A stretch of DNA of 64,000 nucleotides from Helichrysum umbraculigerum (taxonomy: Eukaryota; Streptophyta; Magnoliopsida; Asterales; Asteraceae): the NCBI GenBank assembly GCA_949592205.1, contig CATIUR010000001.1:42177001-42241000 (forward strand), in the 5' to 3' direction. Within the stretch, counting starts at the first letter, position 1. Every line of letters starts with the position of its first letter. Of this stretch, positions 45,901-55,340 are shown piece by piece. A program made the position numbers and the translations under genes. The notes under the pieces were generated by a model, which made no database searches, was not told where the DNA came from, and saw only the letters and a list, made by a program, of their open reading frames with translations.

Positions 45901-48900
45901 TCTCCTTTGTTTGTGTGTTGCAGCAGTCAGAACGCGTTAAAGATAGCGAATGGTATTTGGATAGCGGCTGCTCGCGACATATGACGGGCGATGTATCTCT
46001 TCTTGTGGATATTAAACCACATGCAGGAGGTTATGTTGCCTTTGCTGGAGATTCTGGGGGAACTATTTCTGGAAGAGGAACGTTAACTAACGGCAATGTT
46101 AGTTTTGAAAATGTGAACTATGTGGAACAGCTTACGCACAACTTGCTAAGTGTTTCACAGGTCTGTGATAAGGATTATACAACTGCGTTCACAAAGACTG
46201 AGTGTGTGATACTGAAGCCTGGGTATGTCATTCCGGAAGAATGGGTGTTACTGAGAGCACCAAGAAAGGATGACACCTACATTTTGAATATGAGAACTGT
46301 TGAGACATCGAACGAGTATACGTGTCTCTTGTCTAAGGCTTCTGAAAAGGATTCACTGCTTTGGCACAGACGAATGGGACACATTCATTTCCGAAAAATG
46401 AATTTCTTGACTAAAAATGACCTAGTGCTAGGAGTTCCAAAACAGTCATTTGCTCTAACGGATGACTGTATCTCCTGCCAAAAAGGAAAGTTACGTAAGA
46501 AGTCCCATAAGTCTAAGCAGGTGAATTCCATAAATGCTCCATTGGAACTACTGCATATGGATCTTTTCGGTCCAGTTTCTACAAAGAGCATTGGTGGTCG
46601 GTCTTACTGCTTGGTAGTTACTGATGACTACTCAAGGTTTTCGTGGGTTTATTTTTTGACCACGAAAGGGGAAACTCCTGAGATTCTGGTGTACTTGTTG
46701 GACAAGTTGGCAAATCTGTGCAACTTGAAGGTGAAAAGGATAAGAAGCGACAATGGAACTGAATTCAAGAACTCAACTCTCGAATTGTTTTGCGCTACAA
46801 GAGGTATTGAGCATCAATTTAGTGCTCCGAGGACTCCACAACAGAATGGAGTTGCAGAAAGGAAGAACAGGACAATAATCGAGACAGCTCGGACTATGTT
46901 AGCTGACTCCAAGTTACCAATCATATTCTGGGCTGAGGCAGTTAATACTGCCTGTTATGTTCTCAACAGAGTACTCACGGTTAAGAAAAGGAACAAAACG
47001 TGTTATGAACTTTTTAATAACCGTAAGCCAAATCTACAGTTCCTAGAACCATTTGGGTGTCCATGTCTGATCATGATAACGAAAGATAAGGTTTCTAAGT
47101 TTGGTGATAAAGCTGTTGAAGGGATTTTTCTTGGATATGCAGTCAACTCTCCGAACAAAAGAGTCTTTAACAAATCAACGAATCAGATCGAGGAGCATTT
47201 TGAAGTGAAATGTTTAAGGTATACGGAACCTCCTCAAGGAACGGGTCCGGATTGGTTTTTCAACTATGGAAACCTCTTTAACTCTTTCAATATTCCGGAA
47301 GAAGATGAAACGGAAGAGTTGGTTTCTATACTGCATGAGCTTGATATTTCTCAAGATACACCCGTTACTAATAAACCATCCGACCCATCTCCTAATGCAA
47401 CACCCGCACCTCCACCGACTAATCCTACACCTCCACAACCTACACCTACTCCTTCACCAACACCCACACAACCGAAAACAACTACCAAATCACCACCATC
47501 TACACCATCTCCTACTCCACCATCTTCGGCAGCTCCTTCTAAAACAGTTTACAACTATACAAAGGAGCTTCCATATGATCCAAATATGCCTCCTTTAGAG
47601 GAACCTCAAGAAGAAGATGAAGTGGAAGAAACAATGAACTACTCTCACTTATTTTCTCATGAAGATGAAGGAGAATAAGAAGAGATAGTCATTCCTGAGT
47701 CTGCTGCTACTCCTGAAACTGAGGGAGATTTGAACAATTTGGGTGTGGATCTTGTGCCAGGTGCCATACCAGAAACACGTATACATAAGGATCACCCCAT
47801 TGATGATATCATTGGTGATCCTCATGCATCTGTTCAAACACGACAGCAAACAAAGCAGACTTCAGCTCAGCAGCTTTTGGGACTTATTGCTCATATTGAT
47901 TCATGTCATTTGTCTCAAATTGAACCGAAAAAGGTTGATCAAGCCTTAAAGGATCCATCTTGGGTCGAGGCTATGCAGGAGGAACTACAGCAAATAAACA
48001 AGATGAATGTTTGGGAAATTGTTCCTCTACCCAAGGGTGCTCACTTGACGGGTACTCGTTGGGTTTTCCGTAACAAAATGGATGATCGTGGGGCTGTTAT
48101 TCGAAACAAAGCCCGTCTGGTAGTTCAAGGATATAGTCAACTAGAGGGTATTGACTATGATGAAGTTTTCGCTCCTGTTGCTCGTTTGGAATCAATTCGG
48201 ATCTTTCTAGCTTATGCTTCTTTCAAAGGATTCCGAGTGTATCAACTTGACGTGAAGTGTGCTTTTCTATATGGAGATGTTGACGCAGTGATCTATGTGT
48301 GTCAGCCTCCCGGTTTTGAAGACCCAAAGCATCCTAATCATGTTTGCAAGCTGAAGAAAGCTTTGTATGGTCTTCATCAATCTCCTCGACTTTGGTATGA
48401 CCGACTTGCCACGTACTTACTGAAGAATGGTTTTGATAGAGGACAGATTGATAGCACGCTTTTCATCAAAAGGGAAGGAGCGGATTTGTTACTTGTGCAG
48501 GTCTATGTAGACGACATAATCTTTGGATCAACTAATGATCAGTTGTGCAAGGATTTTGAAAGATTGATGAAATCTGAGTTTGAAATGAGTGCTATGGGGG
48601 AACTCACGTTCTTTCTGGGACTACAGGTTGAGCAATCTGACAATGGAATTTATATCCATCAGTCAAAATATGTCATTGACATGTTAAAACGGTATGAATT
48701 GCTCAACTGTAAACACTATGGCACTCCAATTGAAGCAAGACACAATCTTGGACCTAATGAGGACGATGAAGACTGCAAGGAGAAAGACTATCGATCAATG
48801 ATAGGCTCTCTCATGTACCTGACTGCCTCAAGACCAGATATCGTGTTTGCTGTTTCTCTCTGCTCACGATTTCAAGCAAATCCGAAGGTGTCTCATATGA

Positions 48901-49457
48901 AGGCAGTAAAACGCATTTTTGGATATCTCGCTTTTAGGCCATCTCTGGGTCTATGGTATTCAAACGAGAAAAACTTCGAGTTAACTGCCTATTCGGATTC
49001 GGATCTTGGTGGCTGCAAGATAGATATGAAGTCAACTACTGGAGGATGTCAGTTCCTTGGATCGCGCTTAGTTTCTTGGCAGTGCAAAAAGCAGACTGCG
49101 GTTGCTATTTCCACAGCTGAAGCCGAGTATGTTGCTGCTGCAAGTTGCTGTTCTCAAGTTCTCTGGATTCAGCATCAGCTGCGTGATTACGGGTTCAATC
49201 TCTCTATGACTCCTATTTATATAGATAATACAGCTGCTATATCTATAACTCACAATCCCGTACAGCACTCTAAGACCAAACATATTGAACTTAGGTTCCA
49301 CTTCATACGGGATTGCTTTGAGAAACACCTTATAGATGTCGTACATATAGAGACCCTTAAGCAGTGTGCGGACCTTTTCACAAAAGCCTTTTTGCGATCA
49401 CGTTTCATTGAACTGGTCAATCTAATAGGTTTAAGGTTCTTTCAGTCAAAGAAATGA
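45867..49457 (+). pseudogene. pol: Copia pol (protease, integrase, RT, RNase H), one in-frame stop
   Basis: The frame is -1 relative to gag and overlaps its end (open from 45867). Order: protease WYLDSGCSRHMTG (~45955), GAG-pre-integrase LLWHRRMGH, integrase zinc site CISCQ, integrase core with LHMDLFG, RSDNGTEF and PQQNGVAERKNR, a Pro/Thr-rich linker, TAA at 47676-47678, then in the same frame RT (TRWVFRNK, YVDDIIFGST near 48505), RNase H and a KQCADLFTKA end. The TAA separates integrase from RT. Pol could be reached by -1 shifting in the overlap, or by splicing to the acceptor-like TTTGTGTGTTGCAG ending at 45923. No strong slippery heptamer is evident. Confidence 0.88.
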
Positions 49458-50655
49458 TTTGTGACTTGGATTTTTTTTAGATTTTTAAATTCAATTTAAA
49501 AAAAAAATAATAATAATAATAATAATAATAAAATCGCAACAGCCACTCTTTATGCTCTTTAGTATTAAAGAAAACGCAAGGTTGCTACAATTTTAAAATA
49601 GACGTTGAAGTTGTGTCTGTAAACAACTTGGGATATGATAGTACATCGGGTGACATGCACAAAATGGAATTTTAAGGTTTATCTTGGATGTGTCAGTAGA
49701 TTTATCTGACACACTTAAAACAGTTTTTATTTAAATTATCTTCATCATACGATGTATTGGTAGGCATGCTACACACCGGTTTGTGAGTGAGTAAGAAGTG
49801 ATGATAAAACTTGTCTATTACTTTGTGAAAAATGTTATATGATGTATGACATAAGTCTTAATTGATAAATGGAAGTACTATCATACACTGTCATACTTAT
49901 GTCAATGTAAAATGGGCATATAGTAATAATATGATTATTCGCCTAACTAATGGTGACTATTGTTGTACTCACGTACAGACCTGAATCCATTAGTTACGCA
50001 AATAGTCTCAAACTTGTTATGTTCATACTAAGGGACCCTCTGTTGTACTTTGTACAGATCTGGGGCCACTAGTATCTTCATAGTCGGTTTGATGTATGCC
50101 TAAATATAAATATCAAGTGTATGTTACGAGAAAACCGAGATAAACTTGGTCTTGTAATCTCTACCTTGTGTGAATATGCAGTGTTTGTTTTACTGAAGTT
50201 TATCAGTATATCATATAATAGGTTTCACAAAATTAATATTCATTCTAACAATAAAGGTTAGCTCACAAATACGGATGTAACATGTTTAGGTGGACAAACA
50301 ATACCAATAATTGTCTTAAAATAATTTTTATAAAAGGTGTTTTAAATGTGCCAAGTAAATTTAAAGTGGACAAATATACTGATGATCGAAATAACAATTA
50401 CTATTCCTAATAAATGCATGTTATTCCGATATGATCCCTAAGCAGACAAAAACAACTCCGTCACCAAAAATAGAGTGTTAGTTATTTCTATTTTTTTGTA
50501 AAATTAAAGAAAATACCAAAAAGATTTTTTAGTTTAGTTATTTTATTTTATTTTATTTTTATTCTATGTTATTTTCCCAAGTCACGAGTTATTTGGAAAT
50601 TATTTGCTAAAATAACGAGTAAACGGTTTGCAAATTTCGAAATTGGATCACAACT
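49458..50655. other. Copia pol-env spacer, no coding sequence seen
   Basis: AT-rich with an (AAT)n run near 49507-49530. Several short direct repeats (GTACAGATCTGG-like) near 49970-50070. Confidence 0.6.
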
Positions 50656-50660
50656 GTTTT

Positions 50661-51445
50661 ATGCGACGTCCGGCTCTACGTCGCCTGCGACGTCCCAGCC
50701 TACGTCGCACATAGGGTTAGACTTTAAATAGTATCCACTGCGACGTAACTCGTCACAGTATTCACTATTCAAGTGCGACGTAGCCTGCGACGTACCAACC
50801 GGCGATTTGCGACGTAGCAATTCTTCGAGTTTTTTCGTGATTTGTAGCTGTTTTCGTTCCGATTCACTCACGTAGTTTTCATATACTCGTTATTCCGCAC
50901 ACTTAGGTACCATATTTACCTGTTTTCACCATGTATTTTATTTTTAATCGCTATATATGTGTTACGGGTTAATAGGGTTTTGGTTTTGGTTTGAATTCGA
51001 TGGTCAATTGGATGTTAAAATGGTTATAACTTATGTTTTCGCCATCACCATCGTAGGGCGCACCTTATTGTGTGATCAATTTTGAAAACCCCTAAATTCG
51101 ACAATTAGGTTTTCTGGGTTGGGGATGAATGTTCGTTAGTGCGACGTACGATGCGACGTAGTCGCCTACGTCGCTCTAATTCGCAATTAATTAATTCCTA
51201 CGTCGCCCTTCCCTACGTCGCCTTTTATGCGACGTCCGATGCGACGTAGCACTCTACGTCGCTATTTTAATTAATGTGATTAAATTCACAATAAATTGCA
51301 AAATGCGACGTCCCCCTTTACGTCGCTCGACTTTTATGCGACGTACGGGCTTACGTCGCTTTTCAATTTATTTTGATTTTAGGCGACGTACAGTTCTACG
51401 TCGCTCTGTGTTATGCGACGTACGGTGCTACGTCGCTAGTTCCAG
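50661..51445 (+). repeat. Copia pre-env hairpin array (GCGACGT / ACGTCGC)
   Basis: About ten GCGACGT...ACGTCGC pairs in two clusters (50661-50820 and 51140-51445), with variable loops of 4-10 nt. The second cluster ends about 80 bp before the env-like start. Confidence 0.85.
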
Positions 51446-51522
51446 GAATTTTGATAAAGGTTTTTCCAAAAAATGTAAATTTTTGCTAACCCTTTTCGAG
51501 TTGCAATCTGTTTCTGTTTTTG

Positions 51523-51525
51523 CAG
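51523..51525 (+). promoter_or_regulatory. Probable 3' splice acceptor before the env-like ORF
   Basis: TCTGTTTCTGTTTTTGCAG is a strong polypyrimidine-AG signal 2 nt before the ATG at 51528. A spliced subgenomic mRNA is the simplest way to express this third ORF. Confidence 0.55.
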
Positions 51526-51527
51526 AT

Positions 51528-54218
51528 ATGGCTTTGACTTTTGAAGCTCGTCACAATACGACTGCCTATCTGGTTGACACTTCTGATAAAGCTGCACCGT
51601 ATCGTCAGATGATTGCATTTTTGAGACGTTCTAGGGTATCTCACGTCATTTCCGATACCACGGTGGTTTTTGGAAATCTGATCAACCCATTTTGGAGGAA
51701 CGCAACTGTCGTTACTGAAAACGACGTTAGGCGATTGGTCTCTACTGTTCTGGGTACGGAGATCACTATTACAGAACAGAGCATTCGGGAACTTTTACAG
51801 CTCAACGATCAGCCGGATATGCCTATCGGTTTTGATCATATTTTTGTTACTGGAGCTATGCAACGAATAGGATATCCAGGAATTCCCTCTGATCAGTACA
51901 GGAAAGCGAATCTCACGCGTGTTTGGAGATATCTGATGCACGTGATTATCGTTTGTTTGGGGAATAGGAAAGGTGGAACGGATGGTATGAGCCGAAGTCT
52001 GGCTTCTGCTATGTTAGCATTGGTATACAACAAGCCGTTCAACTTCTCAGGATTTATCTTCAAGGCTATGGTTGATAATGCGAACGCTGGGGATCAGAAA
52101 TGGATTTTATATCCGCGTTTTGTTCAGTTGCACATTAATCGTCATCATCCAGATCTTCAGGCACAGGGTGATCCTGATCAGCTATTAAAGATTTCACCGA
52201 TGATGAGTAGGATTTTCACTATTTGTGCAAGTTTTGAGAAAGGGGTTGCGGCAGCAACGGATGTTCCCTTATTTGGTGCAATTGTGGACGAGAATTATGT
52301 ACCGCCCCCAGATCCTCAGTATATGGATGTTCCAGCACCTCAGCAACCGCAGCAACCGTTTGTGAACATTCCAGTTCAAGCTGCGGGGGAGCACATTCCT
52401 GCTCAAGCTGCGGGGGAGAACGTGGAAGCTCTTCTGGAAAACATTGAGCAGTTCGGCCACGTTGACTCGGACAATCCAGCATCGCATGATACGGTTGAGA
52501 ATTCAGATTCTGATGATACTGCGAATGTAGGACCTCAGGATGGGGGTCCGACACCTGAGCATTCTGATGGTACTGTTCCGCATCCCTCTGAGATGGAACG
52601 TATCAGGCTTTCTGATTCATTCAGATATCTGAGGATTAAGCGTCGAATCAGACAAGGACGCAAGTATGTACCTCCAAGGGATACTGGAAAACGTACACGC
52701 GACGGGGATGATCCTGCTGATGAGACTTATCAACCGCCTCGTCGTGTACGTCGCTCATCGTCAACACGAGCTCCAGTCAATCCACAGCAACAGGAGGTTT
52801 TTGAGATTCAACCAACTCCAGCTTTCATGCAAAAGATAATGGAAGATATGCAGCTGATGAAGCAAAAGCTGGAGGCTCAGGACGAGAAGATTGCTGAACA
52901 AGCTGCTTTGATCGAGGTTCAATCTAAAGAGCTTGAGGAAACGAAGAATAGGGTAAACGTTTTGGAAGGCAAGTTACTTGCCTCGGGGGAGTCTGGGTCT
53001 GGGATACCCACTTTAGAGTCAAGTGAACCTGCGTCTGTAAATCCCAACCCTGTAATTGAAAATATTAATGAAAATATTTCTCTTTTGGATTATTTCTCTG
53101 TTGATGATATTCCAGGTCAACCAAGACCGCTGGCAGTTGATTACTCATTCGCTGACTTATCATTTATTCAGAGGATGGCCAGTGGAGTTGGCTCTGAGGA
53201 AGAAACAGAAAATGTGTTTGAGATGAACGAGGATGTCTCGATTGAAGAGGAACAGTTGGATGCAGATGAAACGTATGCTGATGCACAATCTGGGGAAACT
53301 TATGATGATGCACCAATTATTGAATCTGATTCAAGTGAAGACGAGAGTCCTGATAAAGCGCGACATGGAGAATCTAGTTCTGCTGCAACTCCAGCTCCAG
53401 AGACACAGGCACCGGACTCAGCAGCAAAGAAACTAACTGCTGAAGAAAAGAGAGAGAGAAACAAGAAATGGTGGCCTAAGGGACGAAATCCAGTCCCTAT
53501 TCCAGTGAAATGTCAAGTGTACCGGGTTAGTCGGAATTATACCGGTGTTATTAAAAGCTGGAAGTGTCAAAGGAATCTGTTTATGATAAAGAGAGAAGAT
53601 GGAGTTCAGTATTTTAGAATGCGTTTTGATAGATTGAGCACGTTGCCAAAAGGAGAGATTAATCGATTAGCTCAGCTTAAGTTGATTAATCCTTTCGAGA
53701 ATGACTATGCTGAGTTCATTCAAAGATGTCTACGTCGGGAAGTATTATCGAAGACTTATTCGAAATTGAAGCCGACATTGGGAACTCGGTATACATGGAA
53801 GAAAAAGATTGATCCAGTCACCAGGAAGCCTTTGGTTAAAGTTCACTATTCGCCGGCTAAATGTTTGACTGAGATACCTCTGGAATCAGTTCCTTATTAT
53901 TTTCTGAGAAGACTTGTGAAATGGGAACTTGATCCGCAGACTGGCGAAGCGGTTATCACTTTCGTTCCAGATTCTGAACCGTGGCCAGAAGTTGGAGGTA
54001 TATGGAATTTGAAGCAAGCAACGTTTAGGCTGTATGATCCGATGAGTTTAATTAATTTTCATGAAAAAGATTTAAGAAAACTCTATGATAATCGGATTCG
54101 AGTTGGTCAGAAGAATGAATTCAACAGACGATTAGCACAACAGTTTTACAATGTTGTTACTGTTTGCGTAGCTAATGGAATTCATGCCGACGGCCAGTTT
54201 CCTGCGGGCTGGGTTTAA
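51528..54218 (+). CDS. Copia env-like / additional ORF protein (896 aa)
   Basis: ATG 51528 begins MALTFEARHNTTAYL, the usual opening of third-ORF proteins in plant SIRE/Maximus elements as I recall them. The frame runs further upstream only through the hairpin repeat, so this start is preferred. Residues ~20-230 form a globular part (LINPFWRNATVV, GMSRSLASAMLALVYNKPFN). Then come a Pro/Gln and acidic stretch, a basic segment (RIKRRIRQGRKY), a coiled coil (~430-490: FMQKIMEDMQLMKQKLEAQ), a second acidic region, and a basic C-terminal domain (~640-896). No clear signal peptide or transmembrane helix, so an envelope role is doubtful. It is uninterrupted although gag and pol carry stops. Confidence 0.8.
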   Translation: MALTFEARHNTTAYLVDTSDKAAPYRQMIAFLRRSRVSHVISDTTVVFGNLINPFWRNATVVTENDVRRLVSTVLGTEITITEQSIRELLQLNDQPDMPIGFDHIFVTGAMQRIGYPGIPSDQYRKANLTRVWRYLMHVIIVCLGNRKGGTDGMSRSLASAMLALVYNKPFNFSGFIFKAMVDNANAGDQKWILYPRFVQLHINRHHPDLQAQGDPDQLLKISPMMSRIFTICASFEKGVAAATDVPLFGAIVDENYVPPPDPQYMDVPAPQQPQQPFVNIPVQAAGEHIPAQAAGENVEALLENIEQFGHVDSDNPASHDTVENSDSDDTANVGPQDGGPTPEHSDGTVPHPSEMERIRLSDSFRYLRIKRRIRQGRKYVPPRDTGKRTRDGDDPADETYQPPRRVRRSSSTRAPVNPQQQEVFEIQPTPAFMQKIMEDMQLMKQKLEAQDEKIAEQAALIEVQSKELEETKNRVNVLEGKLLASGESGSGIPTLESSEPASVNPNPVIENINENISLLDYFSVDDIPGQPRPLAVDYSFADLSFIQRMASGVGSEEETENVFEMNEDVSIEEEQLDADETYADAQSGETYDDAPIIESDSSEDESPDKARHGESSSAATPAPETQAPDSAAKKLTAEEKRERNKKWWPKGRNPVPIPVKCQVYRVSRNYTGVIKSWKCQRNLFMIKREDGVQYFRMRFDRLSTLPKGEINRLAQLKLINPFENDYAEFIQRCLRREVLSKTYSKLKPTLGTRYTWKKKIDPVTRKPLVKVHYSPAKCLTEIPLESVPYYFLRRLVKWELDPQTGEAVITFVPDSEPWPEVGGIWNLKQATFRLYDPMSLINFHEKDLRKLYDNRIRVGQKNEFNRRLAQQFYNVVTVCVANGIHADGQFPAGWV

Positions 54219-54243
54219 AGAAGATTTTTGAAGACCAAGCTGA

Positions 54244-54258
54244 AGACACGGGGGAGTT
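54244..54258 (+). other. Copia polypurine tract
   Basis: AGACACGGGGGAGTT directly before the 3' LTR. Confidence 0.8.
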
Positions 54259-54667
54259 TGTTAGTACATGTTTAGTGTCTGTCAGTTGGTCTAGCTCGTA
54301 GTTTGTATTTAGATTAGCATTTCTGACTCCTGCGACGTAGCGCACTACGTCGCAGGTGCGACGTCAGGTATTGGGCCTGCGACGTAGCAGACGTCGCATG
54401 GGCTTGGGCCTGCGACGTAGCGTGCTACGTCGCAGGTGCCAGTTTTTGTATAAAAACGATTTGTGTTTTCTGTTTTAGGGTTGACGAAACCCTAAACGCA
54501 ATTTGTCGAAATTCTCTGTAATCTGATCGACTATAAGCAATAATATTACGTTCGTTTGATATTGATTGCGTATTGATTGTTCGTGTGATTATTCGTGATC
54601 TAATTGTTATTTCCGCTAGCAATTAGAGTGACTCGGTTCGTTCTAGATCCAAAGTAAGGGACAAACA
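54259..54667 (+). repeat. Copia 3' LTR
   Basis: 409 bp; no difference from the 5' LTR found by eye. Followed by GATTT. Confidence 0.95.
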
Positions 54668-54840
54668 GATTTTGTTTTGAATTGTTGGTCAATTTGGTTT
54701 TTGAATTATGCTGGTTTTGGTATTTGCATTCTGCATGCTCGCAGCAGCATATACATATATATACGATACATCCGCTCCAAATGCTAACTAAATGCATATA
54801 TACGCAGTTCCAAGAATTTTTTTTAATGCTTTAATTATAA

Positions 54841-55340
54841 CAACCGCCACAAATGGCTAGTCAAAAGCCACTAAAAATCTTTTTTTCTTTCAATTTCCAT
54901 TTAAAAAACCGTCACAAAAACTAATATAGACAACGCTCCATTTACACATTTATACTGTTTTACAACAAATGTATTTTTTTTTCAATTTCCATTTAAAAAA
55001 CCGCCACAAAAACTAGATAGACAACGCTCCATTTACACATTTATTATTTTCAAGTGAACCGCTACAAATACAGTTTTACTAACCCGATTCAAAATTGTCA
55101 AAATTAACCGCTTTAGTAGTCATCACTAACCCGCTTCAAATGTTATTCTTCCCGCCAATTTTTGTATCTATATAACCGCTCTATTTTTTGATTTGACCGC
55201 TCCTATTTATAGAATTTGTGGCGGTCGTTTGACCGCTTCAAACAAGTTCCCACTTTTCATGGCGCCGGTATCAGGGGCGGTCTGTTCACCGCTTCAGATG
55301 GCCTATTTCACCGCCATATATACCCGTTTTTGTACTAGTG
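54841..55340 (-). repeat. CACTA right end: terminal repeat and subterminal motif array
   Basis: Read inward on the minus strand from 55340: CACTAGTACAAAAACGGG, then about 13 copies of a motif near TTTGAAGCGGTTAA in 500 bp (CTGAAGCGGTGAA, TTTGAAGCGGTCAA, GAGCGGTTA, TTTGAAGCGGGTTAG, AAAGCGGTTAA, TTTGTAGCGGTTC, TTGTGGCGGTT and others). Two copies of a ~60 bp unit containing CAACGCTCCATTTACACATT are in tandem at 54890-55042. Dense subterminal repeats bound by an element-encoded protein are a known CACTA property. Confidence 0.8.

Larger units (their letters stand above)
42142..54667 (+). mobile_element. SIRE/Maximus-type Ty1/Copia retrotransposon with env-like ORF
   Basis: 12,526 bp with 409-bp LTRs that look identical and the target duplication GATTT (42137-42141, 54668-54672). 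Order: LTR, tRNA-iMet primer site, leader with hairpin array, gag, pol (protease, integrase, RT, RNase H: Copia order), long spacer with a second hairpin array, env-like ORF, purine tract, LTR. It sits 117 bp after the stop of the CACTA gene, inside the CACTA element. Identical LTRs mean recent insertion, yet gag and pol each contain one in-frame stop. Confidence 0.95.
1..55340 (+). mobile_element. Giant CACTA (En/Spm) transposon, left end outside the window (inferred)
   Basis: The right terminus is visible: reading inward on the minus strand from 55340 gives CACTAGTACAAAAACGGG, a CACTA-type terminal repeat, followed by a dense array of GCGGT-type subterminal motifs. It ends exactly where Gypsy LTR homology starts (55341). 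The first ~503 bp of that LTR, present in the 3' copy at 63083-63585, is not found elsewhere in the window, so the left CACTA end should lie left of position 1. On this reading the seven small coiled-coil genes and the Transposase_24/Ulp1 gene are all element cargo, and three LTR elements (about 33 kb) inserted later. The right end is seen directly. The leftward extent is inference: a deletion could have joined unrelated DNA to a shorter element. The TNP2-type transposase expected of such an element is not in the window. Confidence 0.5.

Noticed and set aside
47266..47598. 110-codon frame rich in His/Leu/Pro inside pol
   Set aside because: Shadow of the Pro/Thr-rich linker of the Copia pol frame.
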